36,051 nucleotides of DNA from Guptibacillus hwajinpoensis (GTDB lineage Bacteria > Bacillota > Bacilli > Bacillales > Bacillaceae_O): NCBI GenBank assembly GCA_016841765.1, contig JAENYN010000022.1, forward strand, positions 34,449 through 70,499, written 5' to 3'. A program made the translations under genes and the position numbers. The notes under the pieces are model-generated. The model saw nothing but the letters and a program-made list of their open reading frames with translations. It ran no database searches and was not told the origin of the DNA. Positions 16,026 to 25,014 of this stretch are shown in pieces; position 1 is the stretch's first letter, and the number at the start of each line of letters is the position of its first letter.

Positions 16026-16871
16026 ATGCTGCATATTGTCGCCTGCATCAAACAGGTACCCGATACAAAAGTCATTAAGATGAACCCGAAAACGAATACG
16101 ATGGACCGGGCTAGTGCCCCTGCCATACTGAATCCGTATGATGCCCATGCTGTCGAAGAAGGGGTGCGGCTGAAGGAGAAATACGGCGGAACGGTTTCTG
16201 TGCTGACAATGGGGCCGCCGCCGGCAGTGAAGGCAATCAAAAAATGCATTGAAATCGGGGCGGACGAAGGCTATATGATATCCGACAGGGCGTTTGCGGG
16301 AGCGGATACACTTGCTACAAGTTTTGCCCTCACAAAAGCGCTTGAAAAAATTAATTCGATCAGAAAAATAGACTTGATCATTTGCGGAAAAATGACAATT
16401 GACGGAGATACAGGCCAGGTGGGGCCCGGGATTGCGAGAAGGCTTGATATCCCGCCGCTCACTTCGGTGAAGAAAGTGGACAAGATCGACACCAATGCCA
16501 ATACGATTCAGGTGCGCCGGAAACTCGAAGACGGGTATGAAGTCGTTCAGTCTCCACTGCCCTGCCTATTGACAGTCGAAAAAGAAATCAATGACATTCC
16601 TTATTCGCCTTTTCCTAATATGCTCAGAGCAGCCAGGTATGAACCGCATATCTGGTCAGTCAATGATCTAGGCGAAATCAATCGGAAACAGCTCGGTTTG
16701 AAAGGATCGCCTACCATAGTCGCTAAAGTGTGGCCGCCTGAAAAGCCGACAGGGGGAACGTTTATCGAAGGGTCGGCACAGGAACAGGCAGCACAGCTGG
16801 CAGCAATCATTCTAGAGAAGAAAGAATTGTTTCATAAGGAGGGGGAGCCTGATGGATCTGCAGGAATATAA
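16026..16871 (+). CDS. fixA: Electron transfer flavoprotein beta subunit (FixA/EtfB)
   Basis: A 281-residue EtfB/FixA-type subunit. With EtfA it carries electrons from flavin dehydrogenases to the quinone oxidoreductase encoded downstream. Family blocks visible are VACIKQVPDTKVI, NPYDAHAVEEGVRLKEKYGG, GADTLATSFAL, DLIICGKMTIDGDTGQVGP and LPCLLTVEKEIN. The DGDTGQVG motif contacts the second cofactor (AMP, or FAD in bifurcating forms). The family assignment is firm, but which form this is needs a structural alignment. ATG at 16026 was preferred over GTG at 16020 because AAGGGAGAGG overlaps the GTG. It overlaps etfA by 20 bp, the first of four overlapping genes. Confidence 0.93.
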   Translation: MLHIVACIKQVPDTKVIKMNPKTNTMDRASAPAILNPYDAHAVEEGVRLKEKYGGTVSVLTMGPPPAVKAIKKCIEIGADEGYMISDRAFAGADTLATSFALTKALEKINSIRKIDLIICGKMTIDGDTGQVGPGIARRLDIPPLTSVKKVDKIDTNANTIQVRRKLEDGYEVVQSPLPCLLTVEKEINDIPYSPFPNMLRAARYEPHIWSVNDLGEINRKQLGLKGSPTIVAKVWPPEKPTGGTFIEGSAQEQAAQLAAIILEKKELFHKEGEPDGSAGI

Positions 16872-17877
16872 AGGCGTTCTCGTCTTCCTGGAGGACAAGG
16901 ACGATCACATTGTCCCGGTATCCCTGGAGTTATTGGGAGCGGGCAGGAGACTTGCTGACAAACGGGGAGTTGAACTGGCGGGGGTGCTGATCGGCGATAG
17001 CGTAAAGCCGCTTGCAAAAACAGCTTTCGAATTCGGCGCTGATACGGTTTACCTTTATGATGATCCCGTTTTCAAACATTACCGGACAGAACCATTCATG
17101 GAAGCACTGATGCATTGCAGCCGCAAATACAAGCCTGAAATCATCCTGTATGGTGCCACTTCTACGGGAAAGGACCTCGCCAGTGCCGTGGCCACCGATT
17201 TGCCGACGGGGCTGACAGCTGACACGACCCAGCTTGACGTCGAGGAGGATACGGGGCTCTTGCTTGCAAGCCGGCCGGCCTTCGGAGGCAATATTATGGC
17301 GACGATCCTTTGCAAAAAGTACCGGCCGCAAATGGCGACTGTCCGGCCGAAAGTCATGAAAGCGCTGGAACCGGAACAGGGGCGGGCCGGAAATTTGGTG
17401 GAAGAAACGATTTCGATACGGGAAGAGGATATCCGCACGAAAGTTCTTGAAATCGTAAGGGAAACGACTAAGAAAGTTAGGATTGATGAAGCGGATATCA
17501 TTGTTGCGGGCGGAAAGGGGCTCGGCAGCAAAGACGGGTTCCAGATTGTGCACCAGCTTGCCGGGGTGCTGGGAGGTGCAGTCGGGGCCAGCCGTGATGT
17601 CGTTGAAGCGGGATGGATCGAACATCCGCACCAGGTAGGTCAGACCGGCGTCACGGTCACACCAAAAATCTACTTTGCAATCGGGATATCAGGAGCGATC
17701 CAGCATCTTGTCGGCATGCAGAACTCCGGACTGATCATCGCCATAAACAATGACCGGGAGGCGCCGATTTTTCAGGCATGCCACTATGGAATTGTCGGGG
17801 ATGCTTTTGAAATCGTCCCGCTATTGATAGAAGCCTTCAAGGAGTCACTTGGCAGGAAGGAGGAGACACATGCCTGA
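16852..17877 (+). CDS. fixB: Electron transfer flavoprotein alpha subunit (FixB/EtfA)
   Basis: A 341-residue EtfA/FixB-type protein. The C-terminal FAD domain has the signature PKIYFAIGISGAIQHLVGM followed by NSGLIIAINNDREAPIF. Upstream blocks are YGATSTGKDLASAVA, LTADTTQLDV, RPAFGGNIMATI, RPQMATVRP and GGKGLGSKDGF. It pairs with the EtfB overlapping it in front. It starts at ATG with AGGAGGGGGAG upstream and overlaps the next gene by 8 bp (ATGCCTGA), a translational-coupling arrangement. Confidence 0.94.
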   Translation: MDLQEYKGVLVFLEDKDDHIVPVSLELLGAGRRLADKRGVELAGVLIGDSVKPLAKTAFEFGADTVYLYDDPVFKHYRTEPFMEALMHCSRKYKPEIILYGATSTGKDLASAVATDLPTGLTADTTQLDVEEDTGLLLASRPAFGGNIMATILCKKYRPQMATVRPKVMKALEPEQGRAGNLVEETISIREEDIRTKVLEIVRETTKKVRIDEADIIVAGGKGLGSKDGFQIVHQLAGVLGGAVGASRDVVEAGWIEHPHQVGQTGVTVTPKIYFAIGISGAIQHLVGMQNSGLIIAINNDREAPIFQACHYGIVGDAFEIVPLLIEAFKESLGRKEETHA

Positions 17878-19165
17878 GAAGTTTGATTGTATCGTTGTCG
17901 GAGCGGGGCCGGCTGGAATTGCCTGCGCACATGACCTTGCCAGCGGCGGAGCCAGTGTGCTTCTGATCGAACGGGGTGAATACCCTGGCTCAAAAAATGT
18001 GATGGGCGGCGTTTTATACCGGAAGATGATGGATGAGATCGTGCCGGGTTTTTACAAAGAAGCGCCGCTCGAACGCCCCGTCACCGAACAGCGTTTTATG
18101 ATGCTGGACAAAGAATCGGCGGTAACGTTCGGTTACAAAGGGATGGAATGGGCCCGCGAGCCTTATAACAACTTCACTGTCCTCCGGGCGAAGTTTGACC
18201 AGTGGTTTGCCGGAAAAGCGGTCGAACAGGGAGCTGTCCTTGTCAATGAAACGGTTGTCGTGGAGTGTATCGTAGAAAACGGCAAAGTCGTCGGTGTGCG
18301 AACCGACCGGCCTGATGGGGAAGTGTTCGCAGATGTCGTCGTATTGGCAGACGGGGTGAACTCACTGCTTGCCAAATCCCTCGGTTTCCATCAAGAATAC
18401 CGTCCTGACGAAGTCGCGCTGGCGACAATGGAAATTTTGAAACTGGATAAGAAAATAATCGAAGACCGTTTCAGCCTGGAAGAAAACCAGGGAACGACAA
18501 TTGAGATTTTCGGAGATGCAACGAAGGGGATACTTGGGACCGGTTTCCTTTATACGAATAAAAACACGTTGAGCATCGGTGTAGGTACACTTCTATCTGG
18601 GCTGATCAAACATAAAATAAGACCATACGAATTACTGGAGTATGTCAAGAACCATCCGATGATAAGGCCGTATATCCAGGGCAGTGAACCACAGGAGTAT
18701 CTCGCTCACCTCATTCCGGAAGGCGGGTTCAAATCGATGGGGAAGGTCGTCGGGAACGGCGTGATCGTCATCGGCGATGCTTCACAGCTTGTCAATGCCA
18801 TCCACAGGGAAGGGTCGAATCTCGCCATGACGTCCGGCCGCTATGCCGCTGAGACAGTACTGCTCGCAATGGAGGCCGGGGATTTTACCGAAAGGACATT
18901 GGAGTATTACAAATTCAAGCTGATGGACAGTTTTGTGGGTGACGACATGAAAAAATACAAAGATGCCACCCATCATTTTGATAAGTTTCCACAGTACTTT
19001 GATCAGTATATTCCGATGATGAACAGGGCGGCAAGCCAGATGTTCACCGTCGATGGCACATCCAAATGGGAAAAACAGAAAAAAATCTGGCGGGATATCG
19101 GTTCTGCGAAAGACAAACTCAATTTGGCCCGTGACGCCTTCAGGGCCTGGAAGGTGATGAAATAA
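17870..19165 (+). CDS. fixC: ETF-quinone oxidoreductase, FixC type
   Basis: A 431-residue FAD-dependent oxidoreductase of the FixC family, which takes electrons from the ETF and passes them to menaquinone. The dinucleotide fold GAGPAG is at 11-16, followed by LIERGEYPGSKNVMGGVLY. Typical later blocks are FDQWFAGKAVEQGA, VVLADGVNSLLAKSLG, NTLSIGVGTLLSG, IPEGGFKSMGK and GVIVIGDASQLVNAIHREGSNLAMTSGRYAAE. It lacks a built-in Fe-S domain, which is supplied by the ferredoxin gene that follows. ATG at 17870 is preceded by GGAGGAG. The stop and the next start share one base. Confidence 0.94.
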   Translation: MPEKFDCIVVGAGPAGIACAHDLASGGASVLLIERGEYPGSKNVMGGVLYRKMMDEIVPGFYKEAPLERPVTEQRFMMLDKESAVTFGYKGMEWAREPYNNFTVLRAKFDQWFAGKAVEQGAVLVNETVVVECIVENGKVVGVRTDRPDGEVFADVVVLADGVNSLLAKSLGFHQEYRPDEVALATMEILKLDKKIIEDRFSLEENQGTTIEIFGDATKGILGTGFLYTNKNTLSIGVGTLLSGLIKHKIRPYELLEYVKNHPMIRPYIQGSEPQEYLAHLIPEGGFKSMGKVVGNGVIVIGDASQLVNAIHREGSNLAMTSGRYAAETVLLAMEAGDFTERTLEYYKFKLMDSFVGDDMKKYKDATHHFDKFPQYFDQYIPMMNRAASQMFTVDGTSKWEKQKKIWRDIGSAKDKLNLARDAFRAWKVMK

Positions 19166-19461
19166 TGAGTGAACAGAAAAAAGGGCAGTCCATCGAAGAA
19201 AAACAGTATCTTGTTCGCTTTAAAGCCGATACCAAATCACATCTTCGGGTTACGGATCCGGATATTTGCCTGACGAAATGCCCCGATAAAATTTGCACCA
19301 TCTTTTGCCCGGCGGAAATCTACAAGTGGGAAGACATCCGGATGCATATCGGCTATGAAGGCTGCCATGAATGCGGCAGCTGCCGTATCGGCTGCCCGCA
19401 CCAAAACATCGAATGGGAATATCCGAAGGGCGGCCACGGGATTATATTCAGGTTGGGATAA
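19165..19461 (+). CDS. fixX: Ferredoxin-like protein, FixX type
   Basis: A 98-residue protein with eight cysteines (35, 39, 44, 48, 67, 70, 73, 77). The set CHECGSCRIGCP is a full CxxCxxCxxxCP [4Fe-4S] motif, and KCP...CP in the first half may complete it or hold a second cluster. The motifs YLVRFKADTKSHLRV and GGHGIIFRLG frame the family. It is the Fe-S partner of FixC. It closes the four-gene operon, followed within 6 bp by a strong terminator. fixABCX is best known from nitrogen fixers and carnitine metabolism; no nif or cai genes are seen here, so fatty-acid or amino-acid oxidation is as likely a source of electrons. Confidence 0.92.
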   Translation: MSEQKKGQSIEEKQYLVRFKADTKSHLRVTDPDICLTKCPDKICTIFCPAEIYKWEDIRMHIGYEGCHECGSCRIGCPHQNIEWEYPKGGHGIIFRLG

Positions 19462-19466
19462 CAGAC

Positions 19467-19502
19467 AAAACCCTTTTTGAGGACTTTCTCAAAAAGGGTT
19501 TT
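19467..19502. terminator. Bidirectional terminator between fixX and the SulP gene
   Basis: AAAACCCTTTTTGAG and CTCAAAAAGGGTTTT pair perfectly over 15 bp with a 6-base loop. It lies between convergent genes. Confidence 0.92.
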
Positions 19503-19516
19503 GCCATGATAAGCGG

Positions 19517-21193
19517 TTATGCTGTTTTGAGTTTAGTTATTTCTTCCATCGCATGCTCAATGGATGGATAATGGAAGACGTCCTGGAACTTTTGGCTGAG
19601 TCCGGATTTGTAGATCATATCCCGGACCGGCCCTTTGACGCCGGCCACCATCAGTGCAATATCTCCCTTTGTGCAGTTCTCCATCAGTTCCTCCAGAGCA
19701 TGGAGGGCGACTGCATCAATAGAGTTGACGGCTGAAAAATCGAGGATGATCCATTTCAGTTCCTGTCTTTCCTGTATCTTTGCACACAGCTTGTCTTCAA
19801 GGAAAGACATGTTTGCGAAGTACAGGGAAGCATCAATCCGGAAAATCAAAACCTCAGGGTCGGTATCCGCTTCCGCTACCCGTTCGATGTTCCGGTAAAC
19901 GTTTTCGGATTTTACATAACCTAATTCGGCAACATGCGGATATGCACTTCTCCAGATGAAAACGGCAAGGGAGAATCCGGCACCAATCAAGATGCCCTGC
20001 TCAATGCCGAGCAGCAGCGTCCCGAGGAAGGTGATGACCCATGTCAGGCCGTCGATTTTCCTGATTTTATATAATGTACGCGCTTCCTTAAAGTCGATCA
20101 ATCCGTACACTGCAACCATAATAATTGCAGCCAGCACTGCTTTCGGCAGAAAATAGAAGAGGGAAGTAAAGAACAATAGGGTGAGCATGATCAGCACTGC
20201 CGTAATAACAGATGCAAGCGGTGTTTTGGCTCCTGCCTGGTAGTTAACGGCAGAACGCGAGAATCCGCCTGTCACCGGATAACCTGAAAAGATGGATGCT
20301 CCGATATTGGCAAGGCCGAGACCGGTAAGCTCCTGGTTCGAACTGATTTTGTACTTTTCCTTCGTTGCAATCGCTTTTGCCATGGCGATCGATTCCATAA
20401 ATCCGACGAATGAAATGGTAAGTGCGATTGGCAACAGGGCAATGATCGCATCAAGGCTGAACACCGGGAGGCTTAAAGCAGGAAGTCCGCCGGGAACAGT
20501 CCCGACAATGCTTACACCGGCAGTCTCATTCAGGTTAAGGCCAAACACAATCAGTGTACTAATCACGACAACAACAAGCGGGCCGGGTACTTTCGGAATC
20601 CGTTTTTTGATGGCGATCAGGACGAGGATGCTCCCCATGCCGATCGCGAAAGTAGCCGGGTTAATCAAAGTGATTTTTTGGATGACTTCTATGATAAGGT
20701 TGACAATTTCTTTTCCGGACTCAAGCTTCACTCCCAGCAAGTGCTTAAGCTGACTTAACCCAATGATGATTGCTGCTGCAGACGTAAAACCGCTGATTAC
20801 GGCATGCGACAAGAAGTTGACGACAAATCCCAGCCGAAGAACACCCATCAAAAGCTGAATGACCCCGACCATAAGCGCCAGTAAAAACACGAGCGAAATG
20901 TATTGATCTGACCCGGGTTCAGCCAGGGCGCTGACGCCGGTCAATACAAGAAGCGATACCATTGCAACCGGTCCGACGGCAAGCTGTCTGGAGCTTCCGA
21001 AAAGTGCATAAATGATGATCGGGATGGTGGAAGCGTAAAGACCGATCACCGGAGGAAGGCCGGCAAGCATTGCATAAGCCATTCCTTGCGGGATGAGCAT
21101 AATGGCCACAATCAGGCCGGCGGTGAAGTCACTTCCAAGATCAGAACGGTCATATTGGCGGATCCATTTTGCTGCAGGCAAAAAATTAAACAT
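19517..21193 (-). CDS. SulP-family anion transporter with STAS domain
   Basis: A 558-residue SulP (SLC26-like) protein. About 10-14 membrane segments (residues 10-410) include the signature LIVAIMLIPQGMAYAMLAGLPPVIGLYAS and GYPVTGGFSRSAVNYQAGAKTPLA. A cytosolic C-terminal STAS domain follows (about 430-550; WIILDFSAVNSIDAVALHALEEL). Family members move sulfate, bicarbonate or other anions. ATG at 21193 is preceded by AGGAG; the frame open to 21241 has no site. Its promoter spacer holds a CsoR/CstR-type palindrome, which favours a sulfur-related substrate such as sulfate or sulfite. Its STAS serine region resembles anti-anti-sigma proteins, but that is a family trait. Confidence 0.92.
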   Translation of the reverse strand: MFNFLPAAKWIRQYDRSDLGSDFTAGLIVAIMLIPQGMAYAMLAGLPPVIGLYASTIPIIIYALFGSSRQLAVGPVAMVSLLVLTGVSALAEPGSDQYISLVFLLALMVGVIQLLMGVLRLGFVVNFLSHAVISGFTSAAAIIIGLSQLKHLLGVKLESGKEIVNLIIEVIQKITLINPATFAIGMGSILVLIAIKKRIPKVPGPLVVVVISTLIVFGLNLNETAGVSIVGTVPGGLPALSLPVFSLDAIIALLPIALTISFVGFMESIAMAKAIATKEKYKISSNQELTGLGLANIGASIFSGYPVTGGFSRSAVNYQAGAKTPLASVITAVLIMLTLLFFTSLFYFLPKAVLAAIIMVAVYGLIDFKEARTLYKIRKIDGLTWVITFLGTLLLGIEQGILIGAGFSLAVFIWRSAYPHVAELGYVKSENVYRNIERVAEADTDPEVLIFRIDASLYFANMSFLEDKLCAKIQERQELKWIILDFSAVNSIDAVALHALEELMENCTKGDIALMVAGVKGPVRDMIYKSGLSQKFQDVFHYPSIEHAMEEITKLKTA

Positions 21194-21349
21194 AACAATC
21201 TCCTTTCGTATAGATCTTAGGGGATTATGACAATGAAACATGGATCTCTTGCATAAAAAGATCGTTCACAGGTTAGGATGACCTCGATGCATACCACCTA
21301 TCCAATGAATATCGGTCTTTGATGGAAGAGACAAATCCCTTTTGGGTTA

Positions 21350-21379
21350 ATTATATACCCATAGGGGTAATAATGAAAA
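21350..21379 (-). promoter_or_regulatory. SulP promoter with CsoR/CstR-type operator in its spacer
   Basis: Minus strand: -35 TTTTCA (21374-21379), 18-base spacer, -10 TATAAT (21350-21355). The spacer contains TTACCCCTATGGGTAT, a TACCC/GGGTA palindrome of the kind bound by CsoR-family repressors. Binding there would block RNA polymerase. The rest of 21194-21500 shows no gene. Confidence 0.6.
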
Positions 21380-21500
21380 GCCTGAAGCCCTATATTCCAG
21401 GAGTTTCTAAGCTTTACATAATTTTTACCTGCAGCATGGCCCTTGAGAATGGAACTCGTTTATATCAGATAAATACAAGGGTTTATCAATGATTTTCAGT

Positions 21501-22412
21501 TTAATTGGAAGGTTCTTTTACCCCCCTGGGGGATAAGGATTGCCTGGAAACGGAAATGAACTCCCGGACTGCGAACGGAAGGTATTTATTTTTCTTCCAG
21601 ATCATCGCCAATTCCAGATTGACTGTCGGCTGATAAAACGGAATGGCGGATATATTAGGGCTGTGTATTTTTTCGCAAATTTGTTCAGGAAGCAAAGCGA
21701 CTCCGAGTTTGCCTTCCACCATTTCGATCATGAAGTCCTTCTGTGAGCTTTCACAGACAATGTTCGGATAAAAATGGTTCCGCGAGCATTCTTCCATGAT
21801 CCGGTCATGAAGTGAAAAGTCTTTCCGGTACAAAATGAACCGTTCCTGTTTCAAATCGGCAAACTCTACGGTCTTCCTTGCCGCAAGAGGATGGCTGTTA
21901 TGGACAATGAGCATGAGCGGGTCTTTCAGCAGTTCAATGATTTCAAAGCTGTCCTGCTGAACGGGTACATTGCATACAAGTCCGACATCCAGGGATCCGT
22001 CGTCAACGCCCTGTTTGATTTTGTTCGTGCCAACTTCAAGAAGGGTGATGTCGACTAACGGATGCGCTTCTTTGAAGCGGCTGATGAAAGTTGAAAAGAA
22101 AGCCGCTCCGATGATTGGCGGAATGCCGATTCTGACTTCCCCTTTTTTCAGTTCAATAATGTCTGACAGTTCAGATGTCATGTTTTTGAAGGCATCTAAT
22201 ACACTTTTGGCATTTACCAGAACAGCTTTGCCGGCATCCGTCAGTTCCAGCTTTCTCGACGACCGGTAAAATAACGGAACACCGAGTTCGTCTTCCAGCT
22301 GCTTGATCGCTTTGCTTATGGACGGCTGGGTGACATGAAGGCTTGCAGCGGCTTTGGTGAAATTCAATTGCCTGGCAACTTCGGCAAAATATTCAAGATG
22401 GCGTATTTCCAC
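21501..22412 (-). CDS. LysR-family transcription regulator
   Basis: A 303-residue LysR protein: N-terminal winged HTH (IRHLEYFAEVARQLNFTKAAASLHVTQPSISKAIKQLE), linker helix, and an effector-binding domain (GEVRIGIPPIIGAAFFSTFI, DVGLVCNVPV, GVALLPEQI). It resembles the CidR/CysL-like branch, but the effector is unknown. The GTG at 22412 was chosen because AGGAGG directly abuts the ATG at 22421 but stands 9 bases from the GTG, which also gives the usual family N-terminus. It is divergent from malate synthase G across a 279-bp gap, so it may control that gene. I see no terminator between it and the sulP promoter region. Confidence 0.9.
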   Translation of the reverse strand: MEIRHLEYFAEVARQLNFTKAAASLHVTQPSISKAIKQLEDELGVPLFYRSSRKLELTDAGKAVLVNAKSVLDAFKNMTSELSDIIELKKGEVRIGIPPIIGAAFFSTFISRFKEAHPLVDITLLEVGTNKIKQGVDDGSLDVGLVCNVPVQQDSFEIIELLKDPLMLIVHNSHPLAARKTVEFADLKQERFILYRKDFSLHDRIMEECSRNHFYPNIVCESSQKDFMIEMVEGKLGVALLPEQICEKIHSPNISAIPFYQPTVNLELAMIWKKNKYLPFAVREFISVSRQSLSPRGVKEPSN

Positions 22413-22691
22413 TAAACTCATCCTCCTATGATGAAGCTGGACCCTTTCGAAGCGCTTTTATTTTCCATATGGACAGAAATGTTTATAATAGGGAACAGGT
22501 CCAACTATTTGAAATGTCTGAATACTTCCATTCTACCATAACCAAAAAGAATAATAAGCATTCGAAATATTCATTTCAGTATAGGGCAGTTTTTTTATAC
22601 AATAAGAAGTAAGAAAATTCGTTAAACACCACAAGATGCGGGCCAGCGGCAAGCAGCCCGAATGGGATAACGAAAAGGAGGAAATTTACAG

Positions 22692-24872
22692 ATGAGCGAG
22701 TATGTGAAAAAAGGAAATTTACAGGTGGCTTCTGTTCTTTATGAATTCATCGAATCGAAAGCACTTCCGGGCAGCGGAGTTGAGAGCGGGCAATTCTGGG
22801 CCGACTTTGAAACACTTATAGACGACTTGAAGCCTGAAAATAAAACGCTGCTTGAAAAGCGGGATGAAATCCAGCAAAAGATTGATGAATGGTACCGTGA
22901 CAATCCGAAAGATTATGATTTTGATAAATATAAAGCATTCTTGACGGATCTCGGTTATCTTGAAGAAGAAACCGCTGACTTCAAGGTTTCAACCAAAGGC
23001 GTGGATGATGAAATCGCCGTGCAAGCGGGTCCGCAGCTTGTTGTGCCTGTTGACAATGCCCGCTATGCGCTGAATGCGGCCAATGCCCGCTGGGGAAGCC
23101 TTTATGACGCCCTTTACGGAACGGATGCAATCAGTGAAGAAGACGGCGCGGAAGTCGGTTCAAGCTACAATCCTGTCCGCGGTGAAAAAGTGATTGCGTT
23201 TGCAAAGAATTTCCTGGACGAGAAGGCTCCGCTTGCCGAAGGTTCACATAAAAATGCGCAAAAATATGCAGTACGTGACGGGAAGCTGTCTGTCACCCTT
23301 GAAGGCGGGAAAGAGACAGGACTGAAAGACGGGTCTCAATTCGCAGGATACCAGGGTGATGCCGAGAGCCCGCAGGCCGTCCTTCTTCAAAACAACGGAT
23401 TGCATTTTGAAATCCAGGTCGATCCCGAGTCACCAATCGGAAAAACCGATAAAGCGGGTGTCAAGGATGTATTGATGGAAGCTGCAACCTCAACGATTAT
23501 GGACTGTGAGGATTCGGTCGCAGCGGTGGATGCAGAAGACAAGACGCTTGTTTATTCCAATTTGCTGGGTCTTTTCAAAGGCGATCTTGACGTCACGTTT
23601 AACAAAGGGCTTCAGCAAGTGAAGCGTTCCTTGAACCCTGACCGCAAATACAAATCCCCTGAGGGAGAGGAAGTGAAGCTGAAAGGCCGTTCCCTTATGT
23701 TTGTGCGCAATGTCGGCCACTTGATGACAACCGATGCGATTCTTGATAAAAACGGCGAAGAGATCCCTGAAGGCATTATGGACGGAGTTGTCACAGCGCT
23801 TGTTGCCAAGCATGACCTGTTGAAGGATGATAACTTCAAGAACTCCTTGAAAGGGTCAATTTATATCGTCAAGCCGAAGATGCATGGATCAAAAGAAGTG
23901 GCATTTGCCAATAAACTGTTTGACCGGATTGAAGATATGCTCGGACTTGAGCGCAACACAATCAAGATCGGCGTCATGGATGAAGAAAGACGGACGACAC
24001 TGAACTTGAAGAATGCAATCCGAGAGGTGAAAGACCGGATCGTCTTTATCAATACCGGCTTCCTTGACCGCACCGGTGACGAAATCCATACCTCCATGGA
24101 AGCAGGCCCGATGATCCGGAAAAACACCATGAAATCTTCCACCTGGCTTCAGGCGTATGAACAATCAAACGTCCGAGTTGGGCTTAAAACAGGCCTTCAG
24201 GGCCATGCCCAGATCGGGAAAGGCATGTGGGCAATGCCGGATTTGATGAGTGCCATGCTAGAGCAAAAAGGCGGCCAGCTTAAGGCCGGTGCCAATACTG
24301 CATGGGTGCCGTCACCGACTGCCGCGACACTGCATGCGTTGCACTACCATGATATCAATGTAACAGTTGCACAAAATGAATTGAAAGCGGAGACAGGAGA
24401 TTTGCGTGACGAAATCCTGCAGGTTCCGCTTGAAGAAAATCCAAACTGGAGTGCAGATGAAATCCAGGAGGAACTCGACAATAACGCTCAGAGTATCCTT
24501 GGTTATGTCGTCCGCTGGGTGGAAATGGGCGTCGGATGCTCAAAGGTGCCTGACATCAATAACGTCGCCCTGATGGAAGATCGCGCCACCCTGCGCATCT
24601 CCAGCCAGCATATTGCGAACTGGCTGCACCATGGCATTTGCACAGAAAACCAGGTGATGGAAACATTGAAGCGGATGGCGAAAGTGGTCGATGAACAAAA
24701 TGCCGGCGATTCCGCATACCGTCCGATGGCGGATAACTTCGACGAGTCGGTCGCATTCCAGGCCGCGTGTGATCTTGTATTTAAAGGTGTCGAACAGCCG
24801 AGCGGCTATACAGAGCCGATCCTGCACCGCCGCCGCCGTGAAGCGAAACGTAAAGTTCCAGCACAAAAATAA
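22692..24872 (+). CDS. glcB: Malate synthase G
   Basis: A 726-residue enzyme that condenses glyoxylate with acetyl-CoA to malate. Length and sequence fit the large monomeric G form. Catalytic regions visible are the metal-binding glutamate in [15 protein letters not shown], the aspartate in [13 protein letters not shown], and the general base and neighbours in [20 protein letters not shown] and [13 protein letters not shown]. The CoA-contact block [20 protein letters not shown] is also present. The start has AAGGAGG upstream. No isocitrate lyase or glycolate oxidase is adjacent, so the glyoxylate source is encoded elsewhere. The divergent LysR gene is a candidate regulator. A terminator lies 11 bp after the stop. 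Confidence 0.95.
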   Translation: MSEYVKKGNLQVASVLYEFIESKALPGSGVESGQFWADFETLIDDLKPENKTLLEKRDEIQQKIDEWYRDNPKDYDFDKYKAFLTDLGYLEEETADFKVSTKGVDDEIAVQAGPQLVVPVDNARYALNAANARWGSLYDALYGTDAISEEDGAEVGSSYNPVRGEKVIAFAKNFLDEKAPLAEGSHKNAQKYAVRDGKLSVTLEGGKETGLKDGSQFAGYQGDAESPQAVLLQNNGLHFEIQVDPESPIGKTDKAGVKDVLMEAATSTIMDCEDSVAAVDAEDKTLVYSNLLGLFKGDLDVTFNKGLQQVKRSLNPDRKYKSPEGEEVKLKGRSLMFVRNVGHLMTTDAILDKNGEEIPEGIMDGVVTALVAKHDLLKDDNFKNSLKGSIYIVKPKMHGSKEVAFANKLFDRIEDMLGLERNTIKIGVMDEERRTTLNLKNAIREVKDRIVFINTGFLDRTGDEIHTSMEAGPMIRKNTMKSSTWLQAYEQSNVRVGLKTGLQGHAQIGKGMWAMPDLMSAMLEQKGGQLKAGANTAWVPSPTAATLHALHYHDINVTVAQNELKAETGDLRDEILQVPLEENPNWSADEIQEELDNNAQSILGYVVRWVEMGVGCSKVPDINNVALMEDRATLRISSQHIANWLHHGICTENQVMETLKRMAKVVDEQNAGDSAYRPMADNFDESVAFQAACDLVFKGVEQPSGYTEPILHRRRREAKRKVPAQK

Positions 24873-24883
24873 GTAAAATGCAG

Positions 24884-24914
24884 GGCTGCTTCCATTCCGG
24901 GAGCGGCCTTTTTT
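24884..24914 (+). terminator. Terminator of glcB
   Basis: GGCTGCTTCC pairs with GGGAGCGGCC (two G-T pairs) across ATTCC, followed by TTTTTT. Confidence 0.85.
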
Positions 24915-25014
24915 CTCTGTATATACCTTAGGCCGATTGTTTTTTTACCGGCCAAGGTGGGTAATGTATAACTGTATATATATCCAGAATTCAAAAGGTA
25001 AGGGGCAATACGCT

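Noticed and set aside
21522-21532. CCCCCTGGGGG palindrome as an operator or terminator
   Set aside because: It lies inside the last codons of the LysR gene, lacks the TA flanks of CsoR-type sites and has no U-tract.
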